NCBI GenBank assembly: GCA_947247005.1
Contig: OX365956.1
Span: 8,390,089-8,454,088, forward strand
From: Spisula solida
Taxonomy: Eukaryota; Mollusca; Bivalvia; Venerida; Mactridae
DNA length: 64,000 nucleotides
Reading direction: 5' to 3'
A program made the position numbers and the translations under genes. Of this stretch, positions 35,901 to 44,243 are shown piece by piece. The notes beneath the pieces were generated by a model that did not search any database, had not been told where the DNA came from, and was given only the letters and a program-made list of their open reading frames with translations. The number at the start of each line of letters is the position of its first letter. The first letter of the stretch is position 1.

Positions 35901-37341
35901 TATTTACTGTGAAGCAAATACCAGTCAAGAGGCTCCGTCATTCAGAAACTTTCTCATCGACCCGATCCCTCCGATTGGTCAGTCTATAATTAACCCAAAG
36001 ACTGAATTATTTTATGAAACACAGTGGTAACATAAAGTTTGTTCATCACAGATACTATTTACAGAATTTAATTAATGTGGACAAGTATGTTGACAAAAAT
36101 ATGGACAAAAACAAAAACCCATGGTTACGAGCTTAGGTATTACTGCTCACCAAAATGGATTTTTCAGGGTTGGTTTTAAATCAGTCCACAAAAACTGTTT
36201 ACATGAGCTTTTATGCACCTTTTTTGCTGTGATGACAGGAAAAAGTCCACATTCAAACTTGCATATGTTTTGGAAAGGAACCATCACTGCGCGTGTTTAT
36301 ATTCTGCAAAAATAAGTAGGGCTCGGGTCGATGAGAAGGATCGACTCGATGAGAATCAAGTATACATGAAGTCAAATATATATTAGAAATATTGAGAAAA
36401 GATTTGGCCCAAGTGGCGCTAAAGTGGCGACAACTTTTTCCATTTGGCGAATGTAGTGGCGAAAGCTAAATATTCTCCAGAGGAAGCCCTGGGACACTTT
36501 TGGCATATTTTTCACGATAACTCAAGAAATGTGTAAATCAAGTCCGGATTGATGGTCGCCAGCCAGTAGTAATATTTGGATGATCAGTTGTATTTAATAA
36601 TAATAGTAAAGTTTAATGTGAAATACAAATTGAACACTGTCTAGAACTACCATGTTACATTAAGCGTTCTGTATGGACGGTAACAGGTGTACAGAGTTTA
36701 CGGTTTACCTCGACTAATGACTTGGCGAATGGCATCCCGACAATGGCTTCACAGAGCTTTGATAAAACCTATCTGGGACAAATAAAAAATATTTGTAAAT
36801 GCCTCTGTGTCAAAATTTGTCAGTCACGATCATCAGACCGACGGTTTTCCAAAAGTCTGTTGTGAAATCTCAATTACATTTATTTTATTTTTGACAGAAA
36901 TTAAAATAAAATAGCTTCTACACGATTATTTGTGCATTTCTGGACTAGAATCATGGAAATCTGCACAAGATTGGAAACTTTTTCCTCTGAGACCGATATT
37001 GGATGCTTTTCAGATTGGGAAGGTACCTTTTATTGATAACTTAAAAAGAAGTGAATAAATTGGTTAATGTATGCGATTTTTTCAATAATTCTATCTTTAT
37101 TAACAAATGGTACGAATTGAATTGGGTGCGAAAGACACCGGTAAACAAACTAGGAATCGTGAGACATTACGTACTTCAAGTTCGTTATATACGATTCAGT
37201 AATCTTATTCATAACATCACGAAGAGCAGACATTCGTTTACTGTCCCGGGATGATTCCGAAGTCGAAGAATTTGTGTCATTAGTCTGCAAATCAGGATTA
37301 TTTTCATCCATATTGAAATTCGCGCGAACGTTAGCGACCAT
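26878..37341 (-). CDS. PMF1: PMF1/Nnf1 kinetochore protein (Mis12 complex subunit)
   Basis: On the minus strand exons lie at 37341-37171 or thereabouts (start), 34000-33913, 30664-30558, 27756-27558 and 26925-26878 (stop). A further possible exon at 36768-36709 is doubtful. Exons 3-6 join in frame: phase 0, phase 2 (TG/G making Trp), phase 0. The strongest evidence is the AWRPSGNPKKD junction of exons 4 and 5, the PMF1 signature AWRPSG-x-P-x-KD. It is preceded by a helical EEIxxIKEE-like stretch (CELEQIYKEESVEALLYGLD) and followed by a coiled coil ending EDLEQ. PMF1 pairs with MIS12 in the complex linking inner centromere to outer kinetochore. The length is about 210 residues, close to the family norm. 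A minus-strand AATAAA sits at 26720-26715. The exon 1 to exon 3 connection is unresolved. Confidence 0.85.
26941..27125. mobile_element. MITE family M2 copy (ACTGTAAAATCA ends)
   Basis: Perfect inverted ends TACTGTAAAATCA (26948) and TGATTTTACAGTA (ending 27124) enclose non-coding DNA with CACGAAATCTAATGCCC and CCACGAAATTTAATACCC. A second copy lies in the opposite orientation at 50154-50330. Confidence 0.75.
27303..27545 (+). mobile_element. tRNA-derived SINE, family S2
   Basis: The head GGTGGTATGATGGTTGAATG with B-box-like TAGTTCGAATCTC is tRNA-like. The body has CACTTTTCAGTGTTTCCAAC and a 3' part with CATGTTAAAGAACCAAGGTG. It ends in an AT-rich tail 15 bp short of the PMF1 exon 5 donor (minus strand). 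Confidence 0.7.
27558..27756 (-). CDS. PMF1: PMF1 exon 5 (coiled coil)
   Basis: 199 bp between acceptor GTATATTTCAG and donor GAACAG/GTATAT. It completes the Trp codon begun in exon 4, then RPSGNPKKD, then a heptad-rich helix (LKVLQKTLGHLESQNKLLQE) and ITEDLEQ. Confidence 0.9.
27764..28008. repeat. 36-bp minisatellite, 7 units, 8 bp from the PMF1 exon 5 acceptor
   Basis: Near-identical 36-bp units (ACATACAATATATAGAGGAT then CTATCACAAGTTGTGT). ORFs here on both strands are artefacts of the 3n period. Confidence 0.93.
28030..29052. mobile_element. head-to-tail dimer of a hairpin-ended element (family H1)
   Basis: Two direct copies of about 470 bp (28030-28503 and 28504-29052) share GCCCATACGTTAACG, CATGCGTAAACATAAAGATT, GTCGACG..ATAACA, AAAATCTCCCGCCAAAAT and TTTTGTATGCTATAATAGC. 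The second copy ends in a long hairpin (28908-29038, arms about 60 bp, apex CGCCCTAACGGGC) followed by GTTAACCCTACAC. The first copy stops at the hairpin apex and passes directly into copy two. A third copy, inverted, is at 48655-49200. No ORF is seen. Confidence 0.8.
29353..29665. repeat. 24-bp minisatellite, 12 units, in PMF1 intron 4
   Basis: Almost identical 24-bp units TTTATGACAATAGCTCAATC ACC. The plus-strand ORF reading an 8-residue repeat is not a gene. Confidence 0.93.
29746..30522 (+). mobile_element. pearl-like element, second copy
   Basis: Starts ACAAG plus hairpin AGGATC-ATA-GATCCT (29753-29767). It then holds about four diverged 145-bp repeats (TTTGACCTATTGACCTAG, GACCCCACATGACC, CAAAAATGTGGCC) and a GACGGACGACAGAC block. 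It ends in hairpin AGCTCACC-T-TGCCAC-TTT-GTGGCA-GGTGAGCT (30486-30517) and AAAAA. Compare 19136-20103. Confidence 0.78.
30558..30664 (-). CDS. PMF1: PMF1 exon 4
   Basis: 107 bp between acceptor TTTATTTCAG and donor GCCTG/GTATGG. It encodes CELEQIYKEESVEALLYGLD and continues to HVDA plus TG of the Trp codon. Confidence 0.9.
30950..31310. other. PMF1 intron 3 sequence, nothing recognised
   Basis: AT-rich intronic DNA without a clear repeat or exon. Confidence 0.4.
31312..31806. mobile_element. foldback family F2, single-arm copy
   Basis: Inner inverted pair CATATCGATCGGCCGATTAA (31321) and TTAATCGGCCTATCGATATG (ending 31728) is followed by an outer end GTTAATATAGAGTGTCATAT..CATTTAATTAACATGCGTG. 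The same blocks form the two arms of the palindrome at 54506-55890. Confidence 0.75.
31865..32110 (-). repeat. SINE-like fragment
   Basis: Minus strand carries a TACTGTTGTGTGGCGT..CATTAAATCCAATA block, typical in style of molluscan SINE 3' regions. The 68-codon ORF at 31875-32081 lies in it and is not a gene. Confidence 0.35.
32351..32775. repeat. 25-bp minisatellite array A, 17 units
   Basis: Units G-T-(A/T)-ACCCACTATAC-(A/G)-GTATATCA-(C/T)-T at exact 25-bp spacing. Variants are mixed along the array. Confidence 0.95.
33300..33900. repeat. 25-bp minisatellite array B, 24 units, 11 bp from the PMF1 exon 3 donor
   Basis: Same unit as array A, separated by 525 bp of unique DNA. On the minus strand the intron begins GTAAGGAACATACAATGATATACC and passes directly into units reading (G)GGTAACAATGATATACC. 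Confidence 0.95.
33913..34000 (-). CDS. PMF1: PMF1 exon 3
   Basis: 88 bp between acceptor TTCTTTCAG and donor ATTCAG/GTAAGG. After one completing base it reads LLKPMKNVSSAHLEPLHRDI LSQLKDNIQ; the end aligns with the DKFxxQLQxSI helix of PMF1. Confidence 0.85.
34010..35745. other. PMF1 intron 2 region; short repeat fragments only
   Basis: No exon recognised. At 35025-35115 a stretch rich in TTTGGCGA/ATGGCGAAAGCTAAA motifs recurs at 36405-36480, an unnamed dispersed repeat. Confidence 0.45.
35753..36355. repeat. nested inverted repeats around a 600-bp segment
   Basis: Outer pair TCTCATGGAGTCGATCC (35753) and GGATCGACTCGATGAGA (ending 36355). Inner pair TCTCATCGACCCGATCCC (35945) and GGGCTCGGGTCGATGAGA (36317). 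Possible decayed DNA element. Confidence 0.5.
36709..36768 (-). CDS. doubtful PMF1 exon 2 or poison cassette
   Basis: 60 bp between TTTGTCCCAGATAG and donor GTCGAG/GTAAAC. One frame reads VLSKLCEAIVGMPFAKSLVE, protein-like, but it cannot be joined in phase to exon 3. The frame compatible with a phase-2 exon 1 donor (TTGAA/GTACGT) and with exon 3 holds an in-frame TAG. Confidence 0.35.
37171..37341 (-). CDS. PMF1: PMF1 exon 1
   Basis: The ATG at 37341 opens a polar, Ser/Asn-rich N-terminus, then SALRDVMNKITESYITNL, which matches the first helix of PMF1 in position and pattern. A second in-frame ATG (MDENN) lies at 37311. Two donors are possible: AAGTAC/GTAATG (phase 0, end 37171) or TTGAA/GTACGT (phase 2, a few bases earlier). 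Only the latter joins exon 3 directly in frame. Confidence 0.65.
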
Positions 37342-37589
37342 TTACGAATATCAAGAAATAAATATCGTTATCGTCTCAAAAATATAGCCAGGATTACCTC
37401 CTCATACGAACACTGTATACTAAACAGCCATATTCAATATAGCGCACACATTGCAAAAGGGGCCAGCAGTCACACCTACGACCCTAAAATAGAACCAGAG
37501 AATAGAAGGGAAAATTTTTATTGACATAAATGATCATTACATATGTACAAGCTTCCCTGAAACTTTTATATATTGGACACGCACGTTAA

Positions 37590-37830
37590 TTAAAACAATA
37601 CCTTCGTGATATTGGAGCTACATGTATTCTTTGTGCCAGCATGAAATTATATCACACTATCGCCACGAGAGTATGAGAGAAGAGAAACCAGTTTCCCGTT
37701 TTTATGCTGACCGTCTAGCAAGGAAATTTATGGTACCATTTTCTATTTCGTCTTTGGTATGACGCGGCCTGGTATTGAACACGGGACTCGTGTGGACGCT
37801 CTACCACTAGGCTATCGAGGAGGCTATATA
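37590..37830 (-). mobile_element. tRNA-derived SINE, family S1, copy b
   Basis: Minus strand: tRNA-like head with CCTAGTGGTAGAGCG and a GTGTTCAATACC B-box-like block, then GACGAAATA and AGAGAAGAGAAACC-complement body. See copies at 45890 and 61355. It lies just upstream of PMF1 exon 1. Confidence 0.7.
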
Positions 37831-38029
37831 TGATGTTCCCGGTGTATAGCAACGATACACACGAGACTACTACAGGATTACCAACCAGTAATTGTTCATA
37901 TATTGTTAGAAATTTCCAGTGGCCGATCAAGCTACCCCGGATTGACCTAGACCGTTGTACACTCGACAAGCATTATATGTCACCGACTTCGTGGATAATA
38001 ATGCTAACAGAATTTATTTAAAAAAATTG

Positions 38030-38600
38030 AACCAGTCACCAGAAAAACCCGCTATTCTGACATCATGTTATAACTATTATAATAATGTTTTTAAAAGCTC
38101 TAAAACATAAAAAAAAAGTTTGATTCCATTTACACATATATTATATCACTATATCTTAGCTTAAAATTTCTCAAACATTATTTGGCAATAACTTACTTGG
38201 TTCCCATGGTGACCAATGTAAATACAGTACTCAGATTAAAAGAACTAGGTGTTAGTTGTTTTAAACAAAAGTTGCTCTTTCTCAATATGCGAACATTTAC
38301 GATTTTGATATCTATTTGAATAAATAAAACATAACTCTAAAATGTGATACCATTTTGAAACAGTTATGTCAAGTAAATTTATCAAATGCTGTATATATGA
38401 AATATGTGTTACTGTTTCGTCAAATGACATCCTAAAATCTCTACAAAAACAGCTGTTACTTCCTACAAAATTAGGATATGGACATAATTTCTTCTGCATT
38501 TTGCTTTATTACTACTTCTAAATTATGGATGATATCAAAACCAATTTTTTATCAAATACATGTAGTAGATTTTCCTGGAGACCGGCTCATATATTGTTTG
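38030..38600. mobile_element. MITE family M1 copy
   Basis: Ends ACCAGTCACCAGAAAAACCC (38032) and TTTTCCTGGAGACCGGCTCA (38571) are inverted. The body is in the opposite orientation to 53100-53500. Confidence 0.6.
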
Positions 38601-38659
38601 CAACATTTAACAAAGACGAGATGATTGGAAAAACAAGTTTCGCAACTTATATTAATCCT

Positions 38660-39350
38660 ATCGGATTGTTATACATGGAATAAATAACATCGGGGGGATA
38701 TGACTGTCAAATGGACTTTCAGCTTTTATGCAGCCCCAACCTGGAATTACGGCTTTTTGACAACTGAACCAATGCATTGTTGATATATCCTTTCCACAAC
38801 CACGATGTTTTGGGGGGCTAGGAGAAATTCATATGAACCATATACTCCGTCCCTGAGACATTATTGACTTGCAGCACTGATAAAAACTCGATACATCCGG
38901 ATGCTAGACACCTGCACGAAAGTGAAAGTAGGCAAAATTGCCAACATTTCCACTAAAGGTCACCGGAAATGACGATGTGACAGTGACTCTTGCGCGAATA
39001 ACTTTGTTTTAGCTTAGTAGGCCTAATTTTGTCTCCCTTTAGGGCATTGATCCCGACCCCTTTGTCTAGCCTTATATTCCTTCTATAGAAAAATAAAAAC
39101 TTTTTGGCGTTAAATGTTAATGCAATTCCACAGGGATTCGTACCGCAATGGCGGGTATGACCAGTAATTTCAGTTTTGGAAAACCTACGTTCAAAGCCCT
39201 CTTTAAAGGGGACCAGCGGGCCCAAAAAACTGTGCACGACATTGGGCCCAACGTATTCTTTAGTCTGGGATGCATGTGTACCCATAACAGCAAATTCCCG
39301 AATTTGGGCATTTAGGTCGTAAACTACGGAAGGTCAAAATGGTCATCCCG
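38660..39350. other. non-coding stretch, nothing recognised
   Basis: Overlapping minus ORFs of 64 and 110 codons at 38953-39311 show no known domain. They may be part of a decayed element upstream of the LINE fragment. Confidence 0.35.
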
Positions 39351-39359
39351 ACCAGTCTG

Positions 39360-40135
39360 CATTAGTAGCAGAAAGGATATGGGGATTTCAGTATGCAGAA
39401 AATATTGAGCGAGTACATGTTGATTTCTGTAAACGAATATGTGGACTAAACGTGTAAAATGTATGGAATCTTTTGCTCTGAGTGAATGTGGTAGGCTACC
39501 TATCAGTGTGACTTACATGTATAAATGCATGTCATATTGGGTCAGAATTCTACGGATGCACCCAAACAGGTACCCAAGACATTTGCTCAAAGACCAAGAC
39601 ATGTGTGGTATAACATACTGGGCTACTTGTTTGAAAAGACTTTTGTACGAAAATGGATTTGGTTATGTTTGGCTGTCAAATGACGTTGGAGATGCCAAGA
39701 TGTTCTTGAATACATTTAAAACTCGACTCAGAGACTATGAATTACAAAATCTCAAAGCTAAAACAAACCTGTCACCAAACGCAACACATTAGAAGAAGTT
39801 TAAAACTTTAGTAAACGTTGAACGGTATCTGTGTATTAATTTACCTACATGCTGAAGATGTGTTTATCTTATTTTCGATATTCCGGTCACCAACTCATGA
39901 TCGCCATAATATGAACACTGACCGTGATTATAGATATTGCCATTATTGTCTGAAAATTAGAAATGTCTATACAGTCGAAGATGAATATCATGTATTTATG
40001 TTATGTCCACTATATAGTGCCTTACGTCGCGAGCTGTTCATTCCGAAATGGCTACATCAGATCGAAACTGTGCATATATTCAAAACTATAATGGCTGTGT
40101 GGTCATTCCATTTGACATTTTCTGAAAATAACTAA
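39360..40135 (+). mobile_element. LINE 3' end (C-terminal ORF fragments)
   Basis: Plus-strand frames read AERIWGFQYAENIERVHVDF CKRICGLNV followed by a stop. They continue in shifted frames with YWVRILRMHPNRY, LLYENGFGYVWLSNDVGD and FKTRLRD, then YRYCHYC, VEDEYHVFMLCPLYSALRRE near 40010. The last block is the conserved Cys/His C-terminal segment of LINE ORF2 (C-x2-C, H, C pattern). Stops and frameshifts make it inactive. The family may be the same as at 1-1050. Confidence 0.8.
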
Positions 40136-40229
40136 GACCAAGGCAGGTGTGTAATCATTTATTGTTATACATGACATAACACTGGCGGCAATTATCAAAT
40201 ATAAAAGATGATATTCTAAGATCAAATGA

Positions 40230-41885
40230 AACAAGAAGCAGTCACAGACAGCCATATCCCCCGCCGAAGGGAAGATAATTGTACCAAAGATTATTGAATA
40301 CAAAAAATATTTTTATAGCATAAGTTATGTGAAAGTTTGGTTACAATCCCATTAGAATGTTTGAAATATTCACAAACTATTTTTTACCTTATCCAAATTT
40401 ATTACAAACAAAATAAACATAGACAACAAGAAGCAGACATTACACGAAAACCAGGTTAACATTGACCGTGGTCCAACCAGCCCCACCTTCTATCCCAATT
40501 GTTGTCTTCACAAAAACTACTACCTACATAGCAAGATTCATCATGATATCCCATTCCTAACTAAAATTATTGAGCAAAAATTATCTATTTTAAGTAACTG
40601 TGACCTTGACCTCCATCAGCCCCCTGTCAATTGCAAGTGACGTGTACACATCATCTATATACACTGCAAGTTTCACAATGACAATGAGATCTCCTTCCTA
40701 ACAAAAGTTATTGAGCGAAAACATTTGTTTCTATTTCTATTAATGGTGACCTTGACCCCAACTTTCAATCCCAAGTATTGTCTTGTCACACAAGTTAGCT
40801 AGTTTCATCATGTTATCTCAATCCTCACAAAAAATGAGCATAACTGCCTTTTTCTATTTTTAGTAATGATGACCTTGACCCCCTACCCGCCACACTTCCC
40901 ATTGCAAGTGGCGTCTGCACTATAACTACCAACACAGCAAGCCTCATTGTGATATCTTATCCCAAACTTATCCATCAAAAACAAAATAAAATAAGCATAA
41001 ATGCTTTTTTCTATTTATACTAATGGTGACCTTGACCCCCACTGGCCTCACTTCCCATTGAATGTGCTGTCTGCACACAAACTACCTACACAGCAAGTTT
41101 CATTGTGATATCTCATCCCAAACTTAAGTTATCCATCAGAAACAAATTGTTTTTTCTATAGCTTACACATGTAAAAAGGGACACAACCCTGTCAAAAATG
41201 GCTGAAATTAAAAACCATGACAATATGCGCTATTGCATCTCATGAGGGTACATCTGTGAATGTTTCATCAAAAATCCTGTAGAAATGAAGGAGGAGTTGC
41301 ATACAGAAGAAATTTTCTCTATATCCAACATATGTACAAAATAAACAAAGGGCCATAATTCCGTCAAAAATGGCCGAAATTAAAAATCCTGACAATATGC
41401 GCTAGGGCACCTCATAATTGTACTTCTGAAAAAGTTTTGACAAAATTCTCTAAGAAATGGAGGAGGAGTTGCACACAGAAGAGTTTATCATTTTCTCTAT
41501 ATCCCACAAAGGTACAAAATAAACAAAGGGCCATAATTCTGTCCAAAAAATGGCCGAAATGAAAAGCCTGACGATATGCGCTAGGGGACATCATAGCAAT
41601 TATTTTGTGAAAGTTTCGTCAAAATCCCTTAAGAAATGTAGGAGGAGTTGCACACAGAAGAGTTATATGTAAAAAATCAACAAAGAGCAATAACTCTGTC
41701 AAAAATGGTCGAATGAAAAATCCTGACAATATGCGCTGGGGGACATCATAGCAGTTATTCTGTGAAAGTTTCGTCAAAATCCCTTAAGAAATGTAGGAGG
41801 AGTTGCACACAGAAGTTTGGACGGACTGACGGAATGACGCCTACCATTACCATATCCCCTTCGCCTTCGGCGGTGATAATTAATG
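40230..41885 (+). mobile_element. repeat element with two internal tandem blocks and hairpin end
   Basis: Left end CAGCCATATCCCCCGCCGAAGG (40248-40269), right end CATATCCCCTTCGCCTTCGG then CGGTGATAATT with hairpin CGCCTTCGGCG. The first half holds about 3-4 diverged 170-bp repeats marked by GGTGACCTTGACCCC and CAAGTTTCATTGTGATATCT. The second holds about 4 repeats of 150-170 bp marked by AAAAATGGCCGAAAT, CAATATGCGCTAG and GGAGGAGTTGCACACAGAAG. Non-coding. Confidence 0.65.
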
Positions 41886-41889
41886 AACA

Positions 41890-42560
41890 AATATACAAAA
41901 TGACTGCAGTATATGTATAAACATTATTTAAGTCCCAAAACAATACAGGAGGGAGATACATAAAAGACGAGTGAATTGAAATATTTATTATTATAATAGC
42001 TACAGTATTTTCAAACACTCGAATCCATATTAAATAATGCCTTCTTGATACAGCAAATGTATTTTTCTTGCTGTCGAATGTTGTAAGATGGAAATTAAAG
42101 GATAATAAAGCTTTATGGACACATCTTACTTTGAGTTTTTACACCACTACCTTGCACCTGCTTATTGAGTATGTCTGATGAAAATGGAAGATCGTTTTTA
42201 TCGTGAAATATAACATGACAAAAATATACAAACCATATACATGTATACAATACAGACTTCCTAGTCTAAACATCCTCCGGTTGGTCAAAACTTTCAGATT
42301 AGAGAGACTTTGTCTATTTAAATGTTAAAATAATATGACATAATCACATTGAACTTATAATTCCAGGTGTTGTTCTCCCCTGTTTGATTTTTCTGCCGAT
42401 GTTGATTATACAATACATAACACGACGAGGTTTATGCTGTTCAAATATGATCGTGTTTATAATTTCAGTCTACTTCCTTTCTGAATGACCAAACACCCCC
42501 GATAAGACACACTTATCATGCCTATAAAGACCAATGGACCATGACATCACTACTGCGAAC
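41890..42560. other. non-coding stretch, nothing recognised
   Basis: AT-rich DNA without ORFs or clear repeats. Confidence 0.35.
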
Positions 42561-42564
42561 AACA

Positions 42565-42660
42565 AAAAGATAATATTAAGTCAGACAGGGAAGGCAGCTT
42601 AACCAGCCAAGCACAGAAAACATAAAAAACACATGACACAGTGCCCAACTAAGCAAGTAA
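42565..42660 (+). repeat. dispersed repeat fragment (AGTCAGACAGGGAAGGCAGC family)
   Basis: AATATTAAGTCAGACAGGGA and AGGCAGC then CCAGCCAAGCACAGAAAA match 52165-52225 in the same order. Confidence 0.6.
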
Positions 42661-42710
42661 AAGATCCAACCAAGTCCAAGCTGTAGAAAGAATTAGTATC
42701 AGCAATCAAA

Positions 42711-43196
42711 AAGCTTAAGGTAACAAACCACCAAATAGATTTGTTCTTTAACTCAATGCAAAGTGACTCATTGCTGACCTAAACAATGGCAAACTTTTGT
42801 CCATGGGGACCTCTCAAAATCCACCAATCAATAGAAATAGCATATAGCCTCAAGAAAATCAAAAAAAATCAGGGGGTTGCGTATCAAATAAGAAAAATTT
42901 GGTTCGTCAAATGCGGTGAACATATTTTCTCACACGCGCGGACTGATTGGAAGTCTGTTAGCCACAACCCTACTTTCACTTTCATATTTAAGCCAGAATA
43001 TCAACATTTTCTAAATAAAACAGTTTCACTACATCACATACATGTGTACAAAGCATTTAAGCTCAATTACATGGTTCTAATGCTGATTTGTCAACACATA
43101 CCACCATTTCCAGCCAAATCAAAGTTTTTTACAGGACTACTTGAGTGTATCTGATTTTGGTCCGCGTAGGCAATTGGTGGTTTGGTACCTTAAGCA
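42711..43196. mobile_element. MITE with 22-bp inverted ends downstream of receptor gene 2
   Basis: AGCTTAAGGTAACAAACCAC (42711) is mirrored by GTGGTTTGGTACCTTAAGC (ending 43196). The 122-codon plus ORF inside has no recognisable domain. Confidence 0.65.
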
Positions 43197-43313
43197 CCAA
43201 TTAAAGCCTAAAAAACAAATTATCATGTCTGCTAACTTCATCCAACACACAGCAGACCTATTTGTTAATTGGTCTGTTAACCAGCCAAACACCACTGTTC
43301 CCAATGGAGGTCC

Positions 43314-44243
43314 TTAAAAACAGTAGTGTTTTGGTTCCCTTTTTGATGACATCACTGCAATAAAAACTGCGGGCACGATAAATTTGATGAGATAAAAAAC
43401 AATCAAACACCATCTATCAATGGCGATGCTGACATCTCTCCATGTTATTCCTGGGGATTCATTTCTGCAATCGTTTTTATTGTCTTCCTCAATGTCAATC
43501 TGTTTTAATGGTAGCCTCTCTTCTTGGGATGATTCATTGTCGTTATCCTTACCATCTTTGTCAGATTGTGTGGGTGTTATATCTTCTGATTCAGAATCAG
43601 ATCGTATTCGGGTGCACCTGCTCTTCCATTTATTGTTTCTCGTCAGTCGTACACAAGCATAAATACACTCTGGAACTCTTCGATTCTCATTGATGTGATA
43701 TATCTTCATGGTCAGGAGAACTACCAATACAATAAGGGCATTGAGGATATACCACACAAATACCAGGATTGATATTAAAGGCATTGGTTCTGAGTTCTTT
43801 GGTAAATGGTCGCTGATTATTGTCATATATACCGAAATTGATAATAACATGGTTATGGAGTATGCCAGTCTATCAGCAGAGTTCTCTGGTTTCATCAAGA
43901 ACACCAGTGGTGTTAGTAATGCTAGAACGATTAGAGGTAGCAATATGTTCAGCATTATGAACATGGGTTTTCGTTCGAATGTGAAACAAAATGATAAAGT
44001 AGAGTCATAACTCCCTCGCATGGTCCAACCTATCAGTGTCCAGGCGCCATTTCCTTGGAAGGGTTCGGGTTCACGATTAGGGTAGACTGTTATGCCGTAT
44101 GCATCGTTCCCAGATAAATATAAATTGATCTGACAAGCGTGGGCATCAAACGGAAAGTATGTCGTTTCAAGGTCACAACTTGTATGAAGTGAGACCCTCG
44201 ATGTCAACTTGGTTTCTCCCAGATGTGAATAACTGACTCCTAT
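43314..44243 (-). CDS. receptor-like subunit 2, coding exon 3 (terminal)
   Basis: 309 codons plus stop after acceptor TATTTTTATTTTCAG. It starts IGVSYSHLGE and holds the Cys-loop through M4. Confidence 0.95.
   Translation of the reverse strand: MGVSYSHLGETKLTSRVSLHTSCDLETTYFPFDAHACQINLYLSGNDAYGITVYPNREPEPFQGNGAWTLIGWTMRGSYDSTLSFCFTFERKPMFIMLNILLPLIVLALLTPLVFLMKPENSADRLAYSITMLLSISVYMTIISDHLPKNSEPMPLISILVFVWYILNALIVLVVLLTMKIYHINENRRVPECIYACVRLTRNNKWKSRCTRIRSDSESEDITPTQSDKDGKDNDNESSQEERLPLKQIDIEEDNKNDCRNESPGITWRDVSIAIDRWCLIVFYLIKFIVPAVFIAVMSSKREPKHYCF

Noticed and set aside
36709..36768. Confident assignment as PMF1 exon 2
   Set aside because: No reading satisfies both flanking phases without a stop, so it is kept only as a low-confidence candidate.
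42786..43154. 122-codon plus-strand ORF as a gene
   Set aside because: It lies wholly between the inverted ends of a MITE and shows no known domain.
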